64,000 nucleotides of DNA. Source: Polaribacter sp. Hel_I_88 (GTDB lineage: Bacteria; Bacteroidota; Bacteroidia; Flavobacteriales; Flavobacteriaceae). The position numbers were made by a program, and so were the translations under genes. The stretch is taken from assembly GCF_000687935.1 (NCBI RefSeq), contig NZ_JHZZ01000001.1:1736001-1800000 (forward strand), written 5' to 3'. A model generated the notes under the pieces. That model saw nothing but the letters and a program-made list of their open reading frames with translations. It was not told the DNA's origin and searched no databases. This document shows positions 55,450-64,000 of this stretch, piece by piece. How positions within the stretch are numbered: the stretch's first letter is position 1; every line of letters begins with the position of its first letter.

Positions 55450-56241
55450 TTATTCTTCTTCGTCAGTTGCTTTAGCAGCTTTTGCTTTTCCTTCCTTTTT
55501 AGGAGCTTTTGGCTCTTTAGGACCTTTAGCTTCTTTTACTTTGTCTTTATCTGCTTTTCTTTCAGATAAACCTTCAGCAATTGCATCTGTTAAAAAAGAT
55601 AAAACTTTATCTACAGACTTAGAAGCATCATCATTTGCAGGAATTACAAAATCTACTTCTCTTGGATCAGAGTTTGTATCTACCATTGCAAAAATTGGGA
55701 TGTTTAATTTTTGAGCTTCTGCAACTGCAATGTGCTCTTTTTTAATATCCACAATAAATAAAGCACCAGGTAAACGAGTCATATCAGATATAGAACCTAA
55801 ATTCTTCTCTAATTTTTCTCTCTGACGATTAATTTGTAATTTTTCTCTTTTCGATAAGGCATCAAAAGAACCATCTTGCTTCATTCTATCAATATGAGCC
55901 ATTTTTTTAACAGCTTTTCTAATAGTAACAAAGTTAGTTAACATTCCACCTGGCCATCTTTCTGTAATGTAAGGCATGCTAACAGCTTTCGCTTTTTCAG
56001 ATACGATATCTTTTGCTTGTTTTTTTGTTGCAACAAATAAAATTTTACGTCCAGAGTTCGCAATCTTTTTTAAAGCTTCTGAAGTTTCTTCTATTTTAGC
56101 TGCAGTTTTATACAAATCAATGATGTGTACACCATTTCTTTCTGTATAAATATATGGAGCCATGTTTGGATTCCACTTTCTAGTTAAATGTCCAAAATGA
56201 ACACCACTATCTAATAATTCTTGAATATTTATATTTGCCAT
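55450..56241 (-). CDS. rpsB: 30S ribosomal protein S2
   Basis: A 263-residue S2 protein: QELLDSGVHFGHLTRKWNPNMAPYIYTERNGVHIIDL at the N-terminus, RWPGGMLTNF in the middle and MVDTNSDPREVDFVIPANDDA near the end of the core. It has a charged lysine/alanine-rich tail (about 235-263). It follows rpsI by 173 bp, a spacer holding a hairpin. Confidence 0.96.
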   Translation of the reverse strand: MANINIQELLDSGVHFGHLTRKWNPNMAPYIYTERNGVHIIDLYKTAAKIEETSEALKKIANSGRKILFVATKKQAKDIVSEKAKAVSMPYITERWPGGMLTNFVTIRKAVKKMAHIDRMKQDGSFDALSKREKLQINRQREKLEKNLGSISDMTRLPGALFIVDIKKEHIAVAEAQKLNIPIFAMVDTNSDPREVDFVIPANDDASKSVDKVLSFLTDAIAEGLSERKADKDKVKEAKGPKEPKAPKKEGKAKAAKATDEEE

Positions 56242-56318
56242 TTTTTAAAATGTGTTTACTTTCTGTTTGTGAAATCAATACTTAGGTAGTCTTTCGAGTC
56301 CTAACTATTTAGATACTA

Positions 56319-56355
56319 AACTGTTTAATATTATTTTTTTGTAATAATAACAGTT
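56319..56355 (-). repeat. Hairpin in the rpsI-rpsB spacer
   Basis: AACTGTT (56319-56325) and AACAGTT (56349-56355) are inverted, with further AT pairing inside. It could attenuate rpsB-tsf transcription or be a processing site. The word CCTGAGCTTGACGAAGG at about 56397 in the same spacer resembles dispersed flavobacterial spacer text. Confidence 0.4.
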
Positions 56356-56414
56356 CTCTAAACAATCCATAAGCTTGAACAACTTTAACAAGCAGTCCTG
56401 AGCTTGACGAAGGA

Positions 56415-56801
56415 TTAACGTTTCGAGAATTGGAATTTTTTACGTGCTTTTTTCTGACCGAATTTCTTACGTTCAACCATTCTTGGATCACGAGTTAATA
56501 AACCTTCTGGTTTTAAAATTAATCTGTGTTCTGCATTAATAGATACTAATGCTCTAGTAATTGCCAAACGAATTGCTTCTGCCTGACCAGTAACTCCACC
56601 ACCATAAACGTTAACTTTAATATCATAAGACTCTAAGTTTTCTGTTAACATTAAAGGTTGTTGTACTTTATATTGTAAAGTTCCTGTTGTAAAGTAGTTT
56701 TTATAATCTTTATTATTTACTACAATTTCTCCTTTTCCTTCAGAAAGATAAATACGAGCAACAGCCGTTTTTCTTCTACCTATTTTGTGTACTATATCCA
56801 T
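56415..56801 (-). CDS. rpsI: 30S ribosomal protein S9
   Basis: A 128-residue S9: IGRRKTAVARIYL at the N-terminus, GGGVTGQAEAIRLAITRAL in the core and the C-terminal FGQKKARKKFQFSKR tail that reaches the P site of the ribosome. It overlaps rplM by one base, so the two are coupled. Confidence 0.96.
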   Translation of the reverse strand: MDIVHKIGRRKTAVARIYLSEGKGEIVVNNKDYKNYFTTGTLQYKVQQPLMLTENLESYDIKVNVYGGGVTGQAEAIRLAITRALVSINAEHRLILKPEGLLTRDPRMVERKKFGQKKARKKFQFSKR

Positions 56802-57256
56802 TATATAAGATCGTTAAGGTTAATAGCTTTAGGTGCTTGACCTGCATGTTTGTGCTCTGTACCTGCATATACATACAAGTTTCTGTATAAAGCGCTACCT
56901 AAAATATTTTTTGGTAACATACCTTTTACTGCTTTTTCGATTAATCTTGTAGGATCTTTCTCAAACATTTCTGTTGCAGTTAATGATCTTTGTCCTCCTG
57001 GATATCCTGTATGACGAATGTAAGATTTCTCTTTCCACTTGTTACCCGTTAAAACAATTTTTTCTGCGTTGATAATAACCACGTTGTCTCCACAATCTAC
57101 GTGAGGAGTAAAGTTTGGTTTATATTTACCTCTAATTAGCTTTGCTACTTTAGAAGCTAGACGACCCAACGTTTGACCGTCAGCATCAACTAAAACCCAC
57201 TCCTTGTTTACGGTAGCGCTGTTTGCTGATACTGTTTTGTAACTTAATGTGTTCAT
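56801..57256 (-). CDS. rplM: 50S ribosomal protein L13
   Basis: A 151-residue L13: WVLVDADGQTLGRLASKVAKLIRGKYKPNFTPHVDCGDNVVIINAEKI is the core signature, followed by HTGYPGG and the MLPKN...LYRNLYVYAG region. First gene of the rplM-rpsI-rpsB-tsf cluster, with a strong Bacteroidota promoter upstream. Confidence 0.96.
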   Translation of the reverse strand: MNTLSYKTVSANSATVNKEWVLVDADGQTLGRLASKVAKLIRGKYKPNFTPHVDCGDNVVIINAEKIVLTGNKWKEKSYIRHTGYPGGQRSLTATEMFEKDPTRLIEKAVKGMLPKNILGSALYRNLYVYAGTEHKHAGQAPKAINLNDLI

Positions 57257-57313
57257 AATTACACTATTAGTTTTTGTTTATTAATAAATTATGTTTTCCT
57301 TAAAAAAGGAGTG

Positions 57314-57344
57314 CAAATGTAATGCTATTTATTTGATTGACAAA
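57314..57344 (-). promoter_or_regulatory. Bacteroidota housekeeping promoter of rplM
   Basis: On the minus strand TTTG (57344-57341), 19 nt, then TACATTTG (57321-57314) is an exact match to the TTTG-N19-TAnnTTTG promoter. Transcription would start about 50 nt before rplM. Confidence 0.8.
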
Positions 57345-57428
57345 TAGTGTTTTATAATATTTTTTTGCTTTTAAATCAATGTTTTTTCAAAAAACCACAA
57401 TTAACATATCATTAAGAAAATAGAAAAC

Positions 57429-57436
57429 TACTTTTG
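57429..57436 (+). promoter_or_regulatory. Candidate -7 box of the DUF5916 gene
   Basis: TACTTTTG matches TAnnTTTG and lies 60 nt before the ATG; no clear -33 element is seen. Confidence 0.35.
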
Positions 57437-57496
57437 CATTATTGTTAAATCATCATTTTTTGATGTTTATTTCTTAATTATTATCAATTTAAACAG

Positions 57497-60121
57497 ATGA
57501 AAATTCTATTTACTTTCTTTTTTTTTAGTTTTTTATTATCTTCTACAATAATTGCTCAAGAATTAGAAGATGAAAAAATACCTAAAAGAATTTACACAAC
57601 AAAAAAATTAAAAGAAGTACCAGTTATCGATGGTGATGTTTCCGACAAAGCTTGGGAGGTTGTAGAATGGTCATCAGATTTTACAGAAAAAGATCCAGAT
57701 GAAGGCACGCCTCCTACCTATCAAACAATGTTTAAAGTAATGTATGATGCTAAGTATCTTTATATTGCCTTAAGAGCTTTTGATGAAGAGCCAGAATTAA
57801 TTCAACAACGATTAAGTAGAAGAGATGGTTTTGCTGGAGATAGAATAAATGTAATTATAGATAGTTATCATGATAAAAGAACCGCATTTGTATTTACAAC
57901 AACAGCTGCTGGCGTAAAAGGAGAGGAGTTTGCTTCGCAAAATGGAAATAATTGGGACGATAGTTGGAACCCAATTTGGTATACGGATGCAAAGGTTGAT
58001 GATAAAGGTTGGACAGCAGAAATGAAAATACCTTTTAGTCAATTACGTTTTGGAAAGGATACTGAACAAATTTGGGGATTTAATGTAAACAGAACTATTT
58101 TTAGATTACAAGAAAGATCTCTTTGGCAAAGAATACCAAATAACCAAGCTGGTTTTATTAGTGAAGCTGGCGAGCTACATGGGTTAAAAAACTTAATAGC
58201 ACAAAAGCAATTAGAAATTCAGCCTTTTACTGTTTTACAATATGATAAATACCCACCAGAAGCTGGAAACCCTTTTAGAACAGGTTCGGATTTTAAGGTA
58301 AATGCAGGGTTAGATGCAAAAATTGGTATTACCAACGATTTAACGTTAGACTTGACTGTAAATCCAGATTTTGGTCAAGTAGAAGCAGATCCTGGAGCTA
58401 TAGCATTAGATGGTTTTCAGATTTTTTTTAGAGAGCAACGTCCTTTTTTTGTAGAAAACAGCAATATATTTGATTACGAATTTGCCAACGGAAGTGATAA
58501 TCTTTTTTACAGTAGAAGAATAGGTAGAAATCCACATAGAAACGCAAATTTAGCTTTTGGAGAATATGCAAATGAACCCCAAAACTCAAGAATTTTAGGC
58601 GCTGCAAAATTTTCTGGTAAAACTAGAGATGGCTGGTCTATAGGTGTTTTAGAGAGTGTTACAGGTAATGAATTTGCAGAAATTAGACAAGTTGATGGAG
58701 AAACAAGAGAGGAAATTGTAGAGCCTTTAACCAACTATTTTGTAACTCGTGTTCAAAAAGATTTTAATGAAAGAAACTCTTTTATTGGCGGTATTTTTAC
58801 AGCCACAAATAGAAATTTAAATGGAGATTTTAACGAACTCCATAAGGCTGCTTACTCAGGTGGTCTAGATTTTCAGCATAATTGGAACAATAGAGATTAT
58901 TATATTGATGGTAATATTATTATGAGTCACGTTTTAGGAAGTACAGAAGCTATAACCCGAACTCAAACAACGCTTAGACATAATTTTCAAAGAGTAGATG
59001 CAACTCATGTTTCTGTAGATCCAAACAAAACGTCATTAACGGGAACTGGAGGTCGATTAGAAATGGGTAAAAATGGAGGTGGAAATTGGAGATTTAATGG
59101 AGGTGTAATTTGGAGATCTCCAGAATTAGAATTGAATGATGTTGGTTTTTTAAGAAGAACAGATGAAATTATTCAGTTTGGTAACTTAAGATACTTATGG
59201 CAAGTACCCACTGATGTTTATAGAAACATTAATGTAAGATTTGAACAAAACAGTTTTTACGATTTTCAAGGAAACTTAAATCAAGTTGGTTTTGAAGTGC
59301 AAGGAAATGTAAATTGGATTAATAATTGGTCTACTGAAATAGGGTATGGTAAAGACACTAATTTATATGACAATTTCTTTTTAAGAGGTGGGCCAAGATT
59401 TAGAGGGCCAAATAGGGGTTTCGCTTATCTTTTTTTAAATTCTGATAATAGTAGAATGTTTAGTTTTACTTTAGGATACTCTAATAGGCATAGCCAAGAG
59501 AATGTAACCACGAGAGATCGTTTTGTAATACGCACCAACTATCAACCTTTTGATGCTTTTAGTATGTCTTTAAATATTGAATATGCAAACTTATACGATG
59601 CAACCCAATATGTTACACAAACTGCTTTTAATGATGAAGCAAGGTATGTTTTGGGGAATATTCAAAACCAAACATTAACTACAACACTTCGTTTAAATTA
59701 TAGTTTTACACCAAATATATCATTACAGTTTTATGGACAGCCTTTTATTTCTAACGGAAGATTTACAGATCTTAATTATGTGATAAATCCTGTTGGTAAA
59801 AGTATCAATGATAGGATTTCTATCTACGATACAAATCAAATAACTACTCAAAATGATAACTATTTAATTGATGAAAATAGAGATGGTATTACAGATTATA
59901 GTTTCTCAAATCCAGATTTTTCTTTTGTACAATTACAAACCAATTTAGTAGCAAGATGGGAATATATACCAGGTTCAGAACTGTTTTTTGTGTGGGCTAG
60001 AGGATCTGTAGGGAATGTAAATCCTATAAATGACTTGGTAGATAGTGTTTCAAATCAAGTATTTAATGAGCCTGCAAACGATACTTTTTTAATAAAAGCG
60101 ACTTATCGTTTTGCGAGGTAA
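57497..60121 (+). CDS. DUF5916 outer-membrane protein with carbohydrate-binding CBM9-like domain
   Basis: An 874-residue exported protein with signal peptide MKILFTFFFFSFLLSSTIIAQ. Residues 30-230 form a CBM9/DOMON-like domain (VPVIDGDVSDKAWE ... MFKVMYDAKYLYIALRAFDEEP ... GWTAEMKIPFSQLRFG). The remainder is the DUF5916 beta-barrel-like region (FRTGSDFKVNAGLDAKIGITNDLTLDLTVNPDFGQVEADPG) and ends in aromatic residues. Such proteins are common in Bacteroidota and are probably outer-membrane, but their role is not established. Confidence 0.88.
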   Translation: MKILFTFFFFSFLLSSTIIAQELEDEKIPKRIYTTKKLKEVPVIDGDVSDKAWEVVEWSSDFTEKDPDEGTPPTYQTMFKVMYDAKYLYIALRAFDEEPELIQQRLSRRDGFAGDRINVIIDSYHDKRTAFVFTTTAAGVKGEEFASQNGNNWDDSWNPIWYTDAKVDDKGWTAEMKIPFSQLRFGKDTEQIWGFNVNRTIFRLQERSLWQRIPNNQAGFISEAGELHGLKNLIAQKQLEIQPFTVLQYDKYPPEAGNPFRTGSDFKVNAGLDAKIGITNDLTLDLTVNPDFGQVEADPGAIALDGFQIFFREQRPFFVENSNIFDYEFANGSDNLFYSRRIGRNPHRNANLAFGEYANEPQNSRILGAAKFSGKTRDGWSIGVLESVTGNEFAEIRQVDGETREEIVEPLTNYFVTRVQKDFNERNSFIGGIFTATNRNLNGDFNELHKAAYSGGLDFQHNWNNRDYYIDGNIIMSHVLGSTEAITRTQTTLRHNFQRVDATHVSVDPNKTSLTGTGGRLEMGKNGGGNWRFNGGVIWRSPELELNDVGFLRRTDEIIQFGNLRYLWQVPTDVYRNINVRFEQNSFYDFQGNLNQVGFEVQGNVNWINNWSTEIGYGKDTNLYDNFFLRGGPRFRGPNRGFAYLFLNSDNSRMFSFTLGYSNRHSQENVTTRDRFVIRTNYQPFDAFSMSLNIEYANLYDATQYVTQTAFNDEARYVLGNIQNQTLTTTLRLNYSFTPNISLQFYGQPFISNGRFTDLNYVINPVGKSINDRISIYDTNQITTQNDNYLIDENRDGITDYSFSNPDFSFVQLQTNLVARWEYIPGSELFFVWARGSVGNVNPINDLVDSVSNQVFNEPANDTFLIKATYRFAR

Positions 60122-60223
60122 ATAAAAAAGGTAAACAACACGAATAATATGTAAATAGTGTTTTCGTGTATTTATTGTAGAGGGTGATAAAGGTTTTAAT
60201 ATCAGCTTAGGGATTTTAACATT

Positions 60224-61978
60224 CTATTTATTATCATTAGTATTTGACGACTGTAATTGTAGTAAAAATTCGTTTAGATTTGTATTTTTATCCAAGCCTA
60301 TTTTCTTTTTTAATCGATACTTTCCTTGGTTTACACTTGTGGCACTAATGCCTAATAATCGGCCAATTTCTTTACTAGATAAATTTAAAAAAGCAAGTAC
60401 ACTTAATTTTGTTTCTGTTGGGCTTATGTTATTTATTTTTTGTCTAAGTTTTTTTGCAAAGTTCGGGTATAATTGCTCGAACTTAAACATAAAGGCTATC
60501 CAATTGTCTGCTGCAGCAGATTCTTGAGACTTTAATTCAGCTTTTATTTTATCGTAATTTAAAGCGTTAGAATTTTTAAGTTTTTGATTTATAATTTCCA
60601 ATTGACTATTTTTCTCAATCATATCTCTTATAAAACTATTTAATTCTAATTCTTTTTGTTTTAAATTCTTTTCGAGCTTAGCTCCTTTTTTTTCGGCAAT
60701 TAAAAGGTTTTTTTCTATCGATAATTTAACAAGCTTTGCATCTTTTATCCTTAAACGTTGTTGAGACCATATAAAAAGCCCCAAAATTAATAGTAAAATA
60801 ATAGATAAAATTAAAATCGTTTTCTGTGTAACGTTTAGTTTGTTTTCTATTTCTAAAGTATCTTTTTCTTTATTTAATTTAGAAATTTCTAACTCTAAGG
60901 TCATTAAATTGTTAATATTTAGTTGCTCTTGCTCTAATTTTTCGATGTTTTTTTGGCTCCATTCATTCGTATAATAAAGTGCTTTTTCTGCATCACCAAT
61001 AATTTTATAACCTTCACTTAAACCTTTTAATAGTTTTAAATTTTGGTCGTATTTTTTAAATGCACTTAATTGCTCTTCAACAATCTTTAAAGCGTCTTTA
61101 AAAGAACTAGCATTAAAAAAAGCGTATATTTTTTCTTTTAAAAGAATAGCATTTGTTTTTTCAACCTCAATTAAAAGTAGAAACATATTTGCGAAAGATG
61201 ATTCTATAAAAAGTCTAATAGCTATCTCTTTGGCTAATTGTTGAGACTGTAAAGACCAATCATAGGATTTTTCAAAATTTTTGTTATCTAGAGCCCTTTT
61301 ACCAAGTATAGATAATATTTGGGTTTGATTGGGTTTTTTATTTAATGCAGTAGTTTTTAGTAATGCTTTCTTCAAATAAAATATGGCAGAATCATATTTT
61401 TCTTCTTGATTCAGAATGTTTGCATACATTAAATCTAAATGATATTGTTGTTTGGCACTATTTCTATTTTCTTGATCTGCTTTTACCGCTTTTTTAAAAA
61501 ATACTTTTGCTTTCTTTGGATCTTTCCCTTTTAAAGAAAAAGATGTTAAAGCAACATTTGCGTTGTATAATAACCTGCTATTTTTAGTTTCTTCTGCAAT
61601 AGCAACGTATTTAGCCATTGCAGATAATGCCTGTCCTTTTTTACCATTTAAATAGGTTACTTTTTGAATTAAGGCATCTGCTTCTAAAATTTTATTATCT
61701 ATTTTTTTTGCAACAATAAAAACAGTATCAAGCTCTTTTAAAAATTCTTGATTGTTCCCTTTCATTCTAAAAATTGTAGCTTTTCTAAGTTTTAAATATC
61801 CTCTATCTGACAAAGAAACATCCGTATTTAATAAACTGTCTATAACTTTAGAAGCCTTTTTTAAATCGCCATTTAATAGCAAATCTGTTGCACTTTGCAA
61901 GGTGTGTTTTTCTTGACAGTTAATAGTAATACTAACAAGAAAGCTGATAAATAAAATTGTAATACGGTTTAAATTCAT
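60224..61978 (-). CDS. Membrane-anchored TPR/LuxR-type regulator
   Basis: A 584-residue protein with an N-terminal signal (MNLNRITILFISFLVSITINC), a periplasmic TPR-like region (about 25-360), one membrane helix (about 388-408, TILILSIILLLILGLFIW), a coiled coil (about 420-490) and a C-terminal LuxR-type helix-turn-helix (PTETKLSVLAFLNLSSKEIGRLLGISATSVNQGKYRLKKKI). The domain order implies one-component signalling across the inner membrane. It lies divergent from the AraC gene. Confidence 0.85.
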   Translation of the reverse strand: MNLNRITILFISFLVSITINCQEKHTLQSATDLLLNGDLKKASKVIDSLLNTDVSLSDRGYLKLRKATIFRMKGNNQEFLKELDTVFIVAKKIDNKILEADALIQKVTYLNGKKGQALSAMAKYVAIAEETKNSRLLYNANVALTSFSLKGKDPKKAKVFFKKAVKADQENRNSAKQQYHLDLMYANILNQEEKYDSAIFYLKKALLKTTALNKKPNQTQILSILGKRALDNKNFEKSYDWSLQSQQLAKEIAIRLFIESSFANMFLLLIEVEKTNAILLKEKIYAFFNASSFKDALKIVEEQLSAFKKYDQNLKLLKGLSEGYKIIGDAEKALYYTNEWSQKNIEKLEQEQLNINNLMTLELEISKLNKEKDTLEIENKLNVTQKTILILSIILLLILGLFIWSQQRLRIKDAKLVKLSIEKNLLIAEKKGAKLEKNLKQKELELNSFIRDMIEKNSQLEIINQKLKNSNALNYDKIKAELKSQESAAADNWIAFMFKFEQLYPNFAKKLRQKINNISPTETKLSVLAFLNLSSKEIGRLLGISATSVNQGKYRLKKKIGLDKNTNLNEFLLQLQSSNTNDNK

Positions 61979-62172
61979 TTTAAAATTTTATAAATATTGC
62001 TCTAAATAGACTTCATTTTGGTAAATGTAGATAATTTGTAGACATCTAAAATACCAAAAAGTAAAAATATTAAGGGATTTTTGAAGAAAATAAAATGTTT
62101 AATATAATGGCGCAAATTTACAGAACATTTCTTTTTTTACTTTTTACTTTTACAAAACAACAATTATCTTAA

Positions 62173-62991
62173 ATGGAGTTCTTACACAAAGAAGATTTTC
62201 AACATACTCTTTTTAAAGATATTACACGTATTAATTATTTAGAAGATATGCCTGAGCAACTCATTAGCGATTATGGGTATACCTACATAATGTTAAGATA
62301 TGGCAACATAGAGGCTTTTAATTACCTAGATAAAAAAGTAGCTATTCCACGAGTTTTTGTAAAAGGTACAGGAGATTACTTTATGGTAAAAGGATGTAGC
62401 AACAGTAGTTGGTTATCTATAGAATTGCCAAATTATTTGCTATACAATATCACAAAAATACACTCTATAAAAAATAGAAATCAATTAATAGACTTGTCTT
62501 TATATGTGGAAGATGATGTAATAGAGAGTTTATATACGGCTTTAGAAACCATTCAGGATATTGATGAAATTGCTAAAATAACGGATCAACATTTAAGAGA
62601 ATATTACAGAGATTGGACAATTATGAGACCTTCTGTAGAAATTACAGCATACATCTTTAACAAAAAAGGGATGTTAACAGTGCAAGAACTGTTAGATGTT
62701 TTTCCACATTCAAAACGTACGTTAGAGAGAATTTTTGCTAGAGAAGTAGGTGCTAGTCCTTATCGTTTTATTTGCCTGGTGCGTTTTAACAATATTATAA
62801 GAGAGCTAGAAAAACAAGAACATGATTCTTTAACAAGTTTAATTGCAAAATACGATTATTACGATCAATCTCATTTTGAAAAAGACTTTAAAAAATTTTT
62901 AGGACAAAGTATTAAAGAGTATAGTAATAATTTTAACCCACTTTTAACGAATGCCTTGGCAAGAGAATACGTAAAAAACAATACAAATTAA
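62173..62991 (+). CDS. AraC-family transcriptional regulator
   Basis: A 272-residue regulator. The N-terminal part (1-160) looks like a small sensing domain (VFVKGTGDYFMVKGCSNSSWLSIELPNYL). The C-terminal HTH domain shows LTVQELLDVFPHSKRTLERIFAREVGASPYRFICLVRF and YDYYDQSHFEKDFKKFLGQSIKEY, the two AraC helix-turn-helix segments. It is 29 bp before the tail-collar protein gene, which it may control or be co-transcribed with. Confidence 0.88.
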   Translation: MEFLHKEDFQHTLFKDITRINYLEDMPEQLISDYGYTYIMLRYGNIEAFNYLDKKVAIPRVFVKGTGDYFMVKGCSNSSWLSIELPNYLLYNITKIHSIKNRNQLIDLSLYVEDDVIESLYTALETIQDIDEIAKITDQHLREYYRDWTIMRPSVEITAYIFNKKGMLTVQELLDVFPHSKRTLERIFAREVGASPYRFICLVRFNNIIRELEKQEHDSLTSLIAKYDYYDQSHFEKDFKKFLGQSIKEYSNNFNPLLTNALAREYVKNNTN

Positions 62992-63020
62992 AATATAAAA
63001 CACAAATAAAGCATAATACT

Positions 63021-63965
63021 ATGAAAACAATTTACACTACGCTATTATTACTTGTAATTTCAATTACAACATTTGCACAAGGTATAGCAGTGCAAGGTAT
63101 TGCAAGAGACAATACAAATGCAGCAATTACAAACGAAACTTTAAGTTTCGATTTTAGAATTACAGATACTGCAGATGCTGTGTTGTTTAGAGAAACACAA
63201 CAAATTAGGACAGATAATTTTGGACTTTTCTCTCATGTTGTAAGTACAGGAACAGCTGCAGATGGTACTGTTTTTAACAATGTAGATTTTAGTCAACAAG
63301 GTTTAAAATTAATAGTTTGGATAAATTATAATAGCAACAATGTACAAGTATATAACCAACCTTTGCAATATGTACCTTATGCACATTTTGCTAAAAAAGC
63401 AGAAAATGGTGTACCTCCAGGTACTGTAGTGGCTTTTATGGGTGATGACAATAAAATACCTGATGGTTGGGTAAAGTGTACAGGACAAAATATTGCTACT
63501 GGCAACCAATATGCAGCTTTAAGAGCGGTTATTGGAAATACCATACCAGATTTAAGAGCACGTTTTTTAAGAGGTCAAGGTGTATCTAGTAATATAGGTA
63601 TCACTATTTATGACGAAAATACGCAAGTAAGACAATATTTAGACCAAACTATTGCTGGGCATAATCATGGTGTAAATATTAATACTAACTATACTGGAGA
63701 TCATTCACATTTTGTCAGTCAGTTTCAACTTAACACTGCTGGAGGTTCAGAGCCAAGGGATTTTGTGGTGCCACAAAGCGGTTTTGTAGCTTGGAAAAAA
63801 AGTTATTTAGATCGTAATACGAGTACAACAGGTTCACATAACCATAATGTATCTGGAAATACAGCAGATGTGGGTGCAATTCAAAATGGCGGACAAACCC
63901 TTGCAGTCAGAGGAGAAGAAAACAGACCTTGGACAGTGGTTGTTAACTACATCATAAAATTATAA
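63021..63965 (+). CDS. Secreted protein with phage tail-collar domain
   Basis: A 314-residue exported protein: signal peptide MKTIYTTLLLLVISITTFAQ, then a Bacteroidota surface-protein N-terminal module (GIAVQGIARDNTNAAITNETLSFDF ... LQYVPYAHFAKKA, to about 135), then a tail-collar-like domain (PPGTVVAFMGDDNKIPDGWVKCTGQ, DLRARFLRG, about 137-200) and a histidine-containing C-terminal region (GHNHG, GDHSHF, GSHNHN). It is probably surface-attached or secreted; the ligand is unknown. There are no other phage genes around it. Confidence 0.8.
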   Translation: MKTIYTTLLLLVISITTFAQGIAVQGIARDNTNAAITNETLSFDFRITDTADAVLFRETQQIRTDNFGLFSHVVSTGTAADGTVFNNVDFSQQGLKLIVWINYNSNNVQVYNQPLQYVPYAHFAKKAENGVPPGTVVAFMGDDNKIPDGWVKCTGQNIATGNQYAALRAVIGNTIPDLRARFLRGQGVSSNIGITIYDENTQVRQYLDQTIAGHNHGVNINTNYTGDHSHFVSQFQLNTAGGSEPRDFVVPQSGFVAWKKSYLDRNTSTTGSHNHNVSGNTADVGAIQNGGQTLAVRGEENRPWTVVVNYIIKL

Positions 63966-63986
63966 ACAAACCCTAAACTTTTTATC

Positions 63987-64000
63987 ATGATAAAAAAAAT
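63987..64000 (+). CDS. Start of a further gene, truncated by window end
   Basis: ATG at 63987 followed by ATAAAAAAAAT (MIKK) 21 bp after the previous stop looks like the start of an exported protein in the same operon. Only four codons are visible. Confidence 0.35.

Noticed and set aside
63021..63965. Prophage or tailocin remnant suggested by the tail-collar domain
   Set aside because: There is a signal peptide and Bacteroidota surface module, and no baseplate, tube or lysis genes are adjacent within the window.
1..64000. tRNA, rRNA or CRISPR features
   Set aside because: Reading both strands I found no cloverleaf-like or rRNA text and no regularly spaced direct repeats other than the two tandem 48-bp units; a tRNAscan-SE or Rfam run would be decisive.

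Overview
The window reads as chromosome of a marine member of the Flavobacteriaceae (Bacteroidota), probably Polaribacter-like. The signs are a very AT-rich genome, Bacteroidota-type promoters (TTTG, about 19 nt, TAnnTTTG), an alternative complex III operon feeding a cytochrome c oxidase, class II IlvC, M16 and DUF5916 secreted proteins, and the order rplM-rpsI-rpsB-tsf. I recognised no rRNA, tRNA, CRISPR array, insertion sequence or prophage.

Layout. 1-2.8 kb: the end of a McrBC-type defence pair (McrB-like ATPase tail plus a DUF2357-type partner whose nuclease motifs look lost). 2.9-3.3 kb: a PhnB-like protein. 3.4-9.2 kb: the four-gene ligase-associated DNA-damage operon (MBL-fold exonuclease, ATP-dependent ligase, Lhr-type helicase, PdeM). 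9.4-14.5 kb (minus): thrABC behind a threonine/isoleucine-rich leader peptide. 14.6-16.1 kb: a conserved helical-repeat protein of unknown role. 16.3-18.6 kb: leuA-leuB. 18.8-24.9 kb: an isoleucine/valine leader peptide with an intrinsic terminator, then ilvD-ilvB-ilvN-ilvC. 25-30.8 kb: M16 peptidase lipoprotein, GapN, azurin, SPOR protein. 31-42.4 kb: actABCDEF-coxB-coxA, the quinol-to-oxygen respiratory chain. 42.5-47.4 kb: ruvB, SulP transporter, persulfide dioxygenase/rhodanese and a lipoprotein rhodanese with a frameshifted signal peptide. 47.5-54.2 kb: an outer-membrane protein, then a stress cluster on the minus strand. 54.4-57.3 kb: tsf, rpsB, rpsI, rplM. 57.5-64 kb: DUF5916 protein, a membrane-anchored TPR/LuxR regulator, an AraC regulator and a secreted tail-collar-domain protein.

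The most interesting signal is in 48-54.4 kb. A soluble histidine kinase and a GAFTGA-containing sigma-54 activator sit among three intergenic regions. Each has a sigma-54-like -24/-12 box and, about 85-110 bp upstream of it, a 38-bp element made of two contiguous 19-bp dyads with consensus nnGnGTA-N5-TACnCnn. These would control (a) a four-gene operon starting with an unlisted 54-residue cysteine-rich protein, then a Rnk/GreA-like factor, an unknown helical protein and a universal stress protein, (b) a small secreted protein, and (c) nhaA with the kinase and activator themselves. This looks like a compact self-regulating sigma-54 stress regulon that can be read directly from the sequence.

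Other points of note are the two amino-acid attenuators, a nine-T tract that breaks the signal peptide of a rhodanese lipoprotein, a 48-bp tandem duplication in front of the SulP gene, and several dispersed palindromic and low-complexity repeats in operon spacers.
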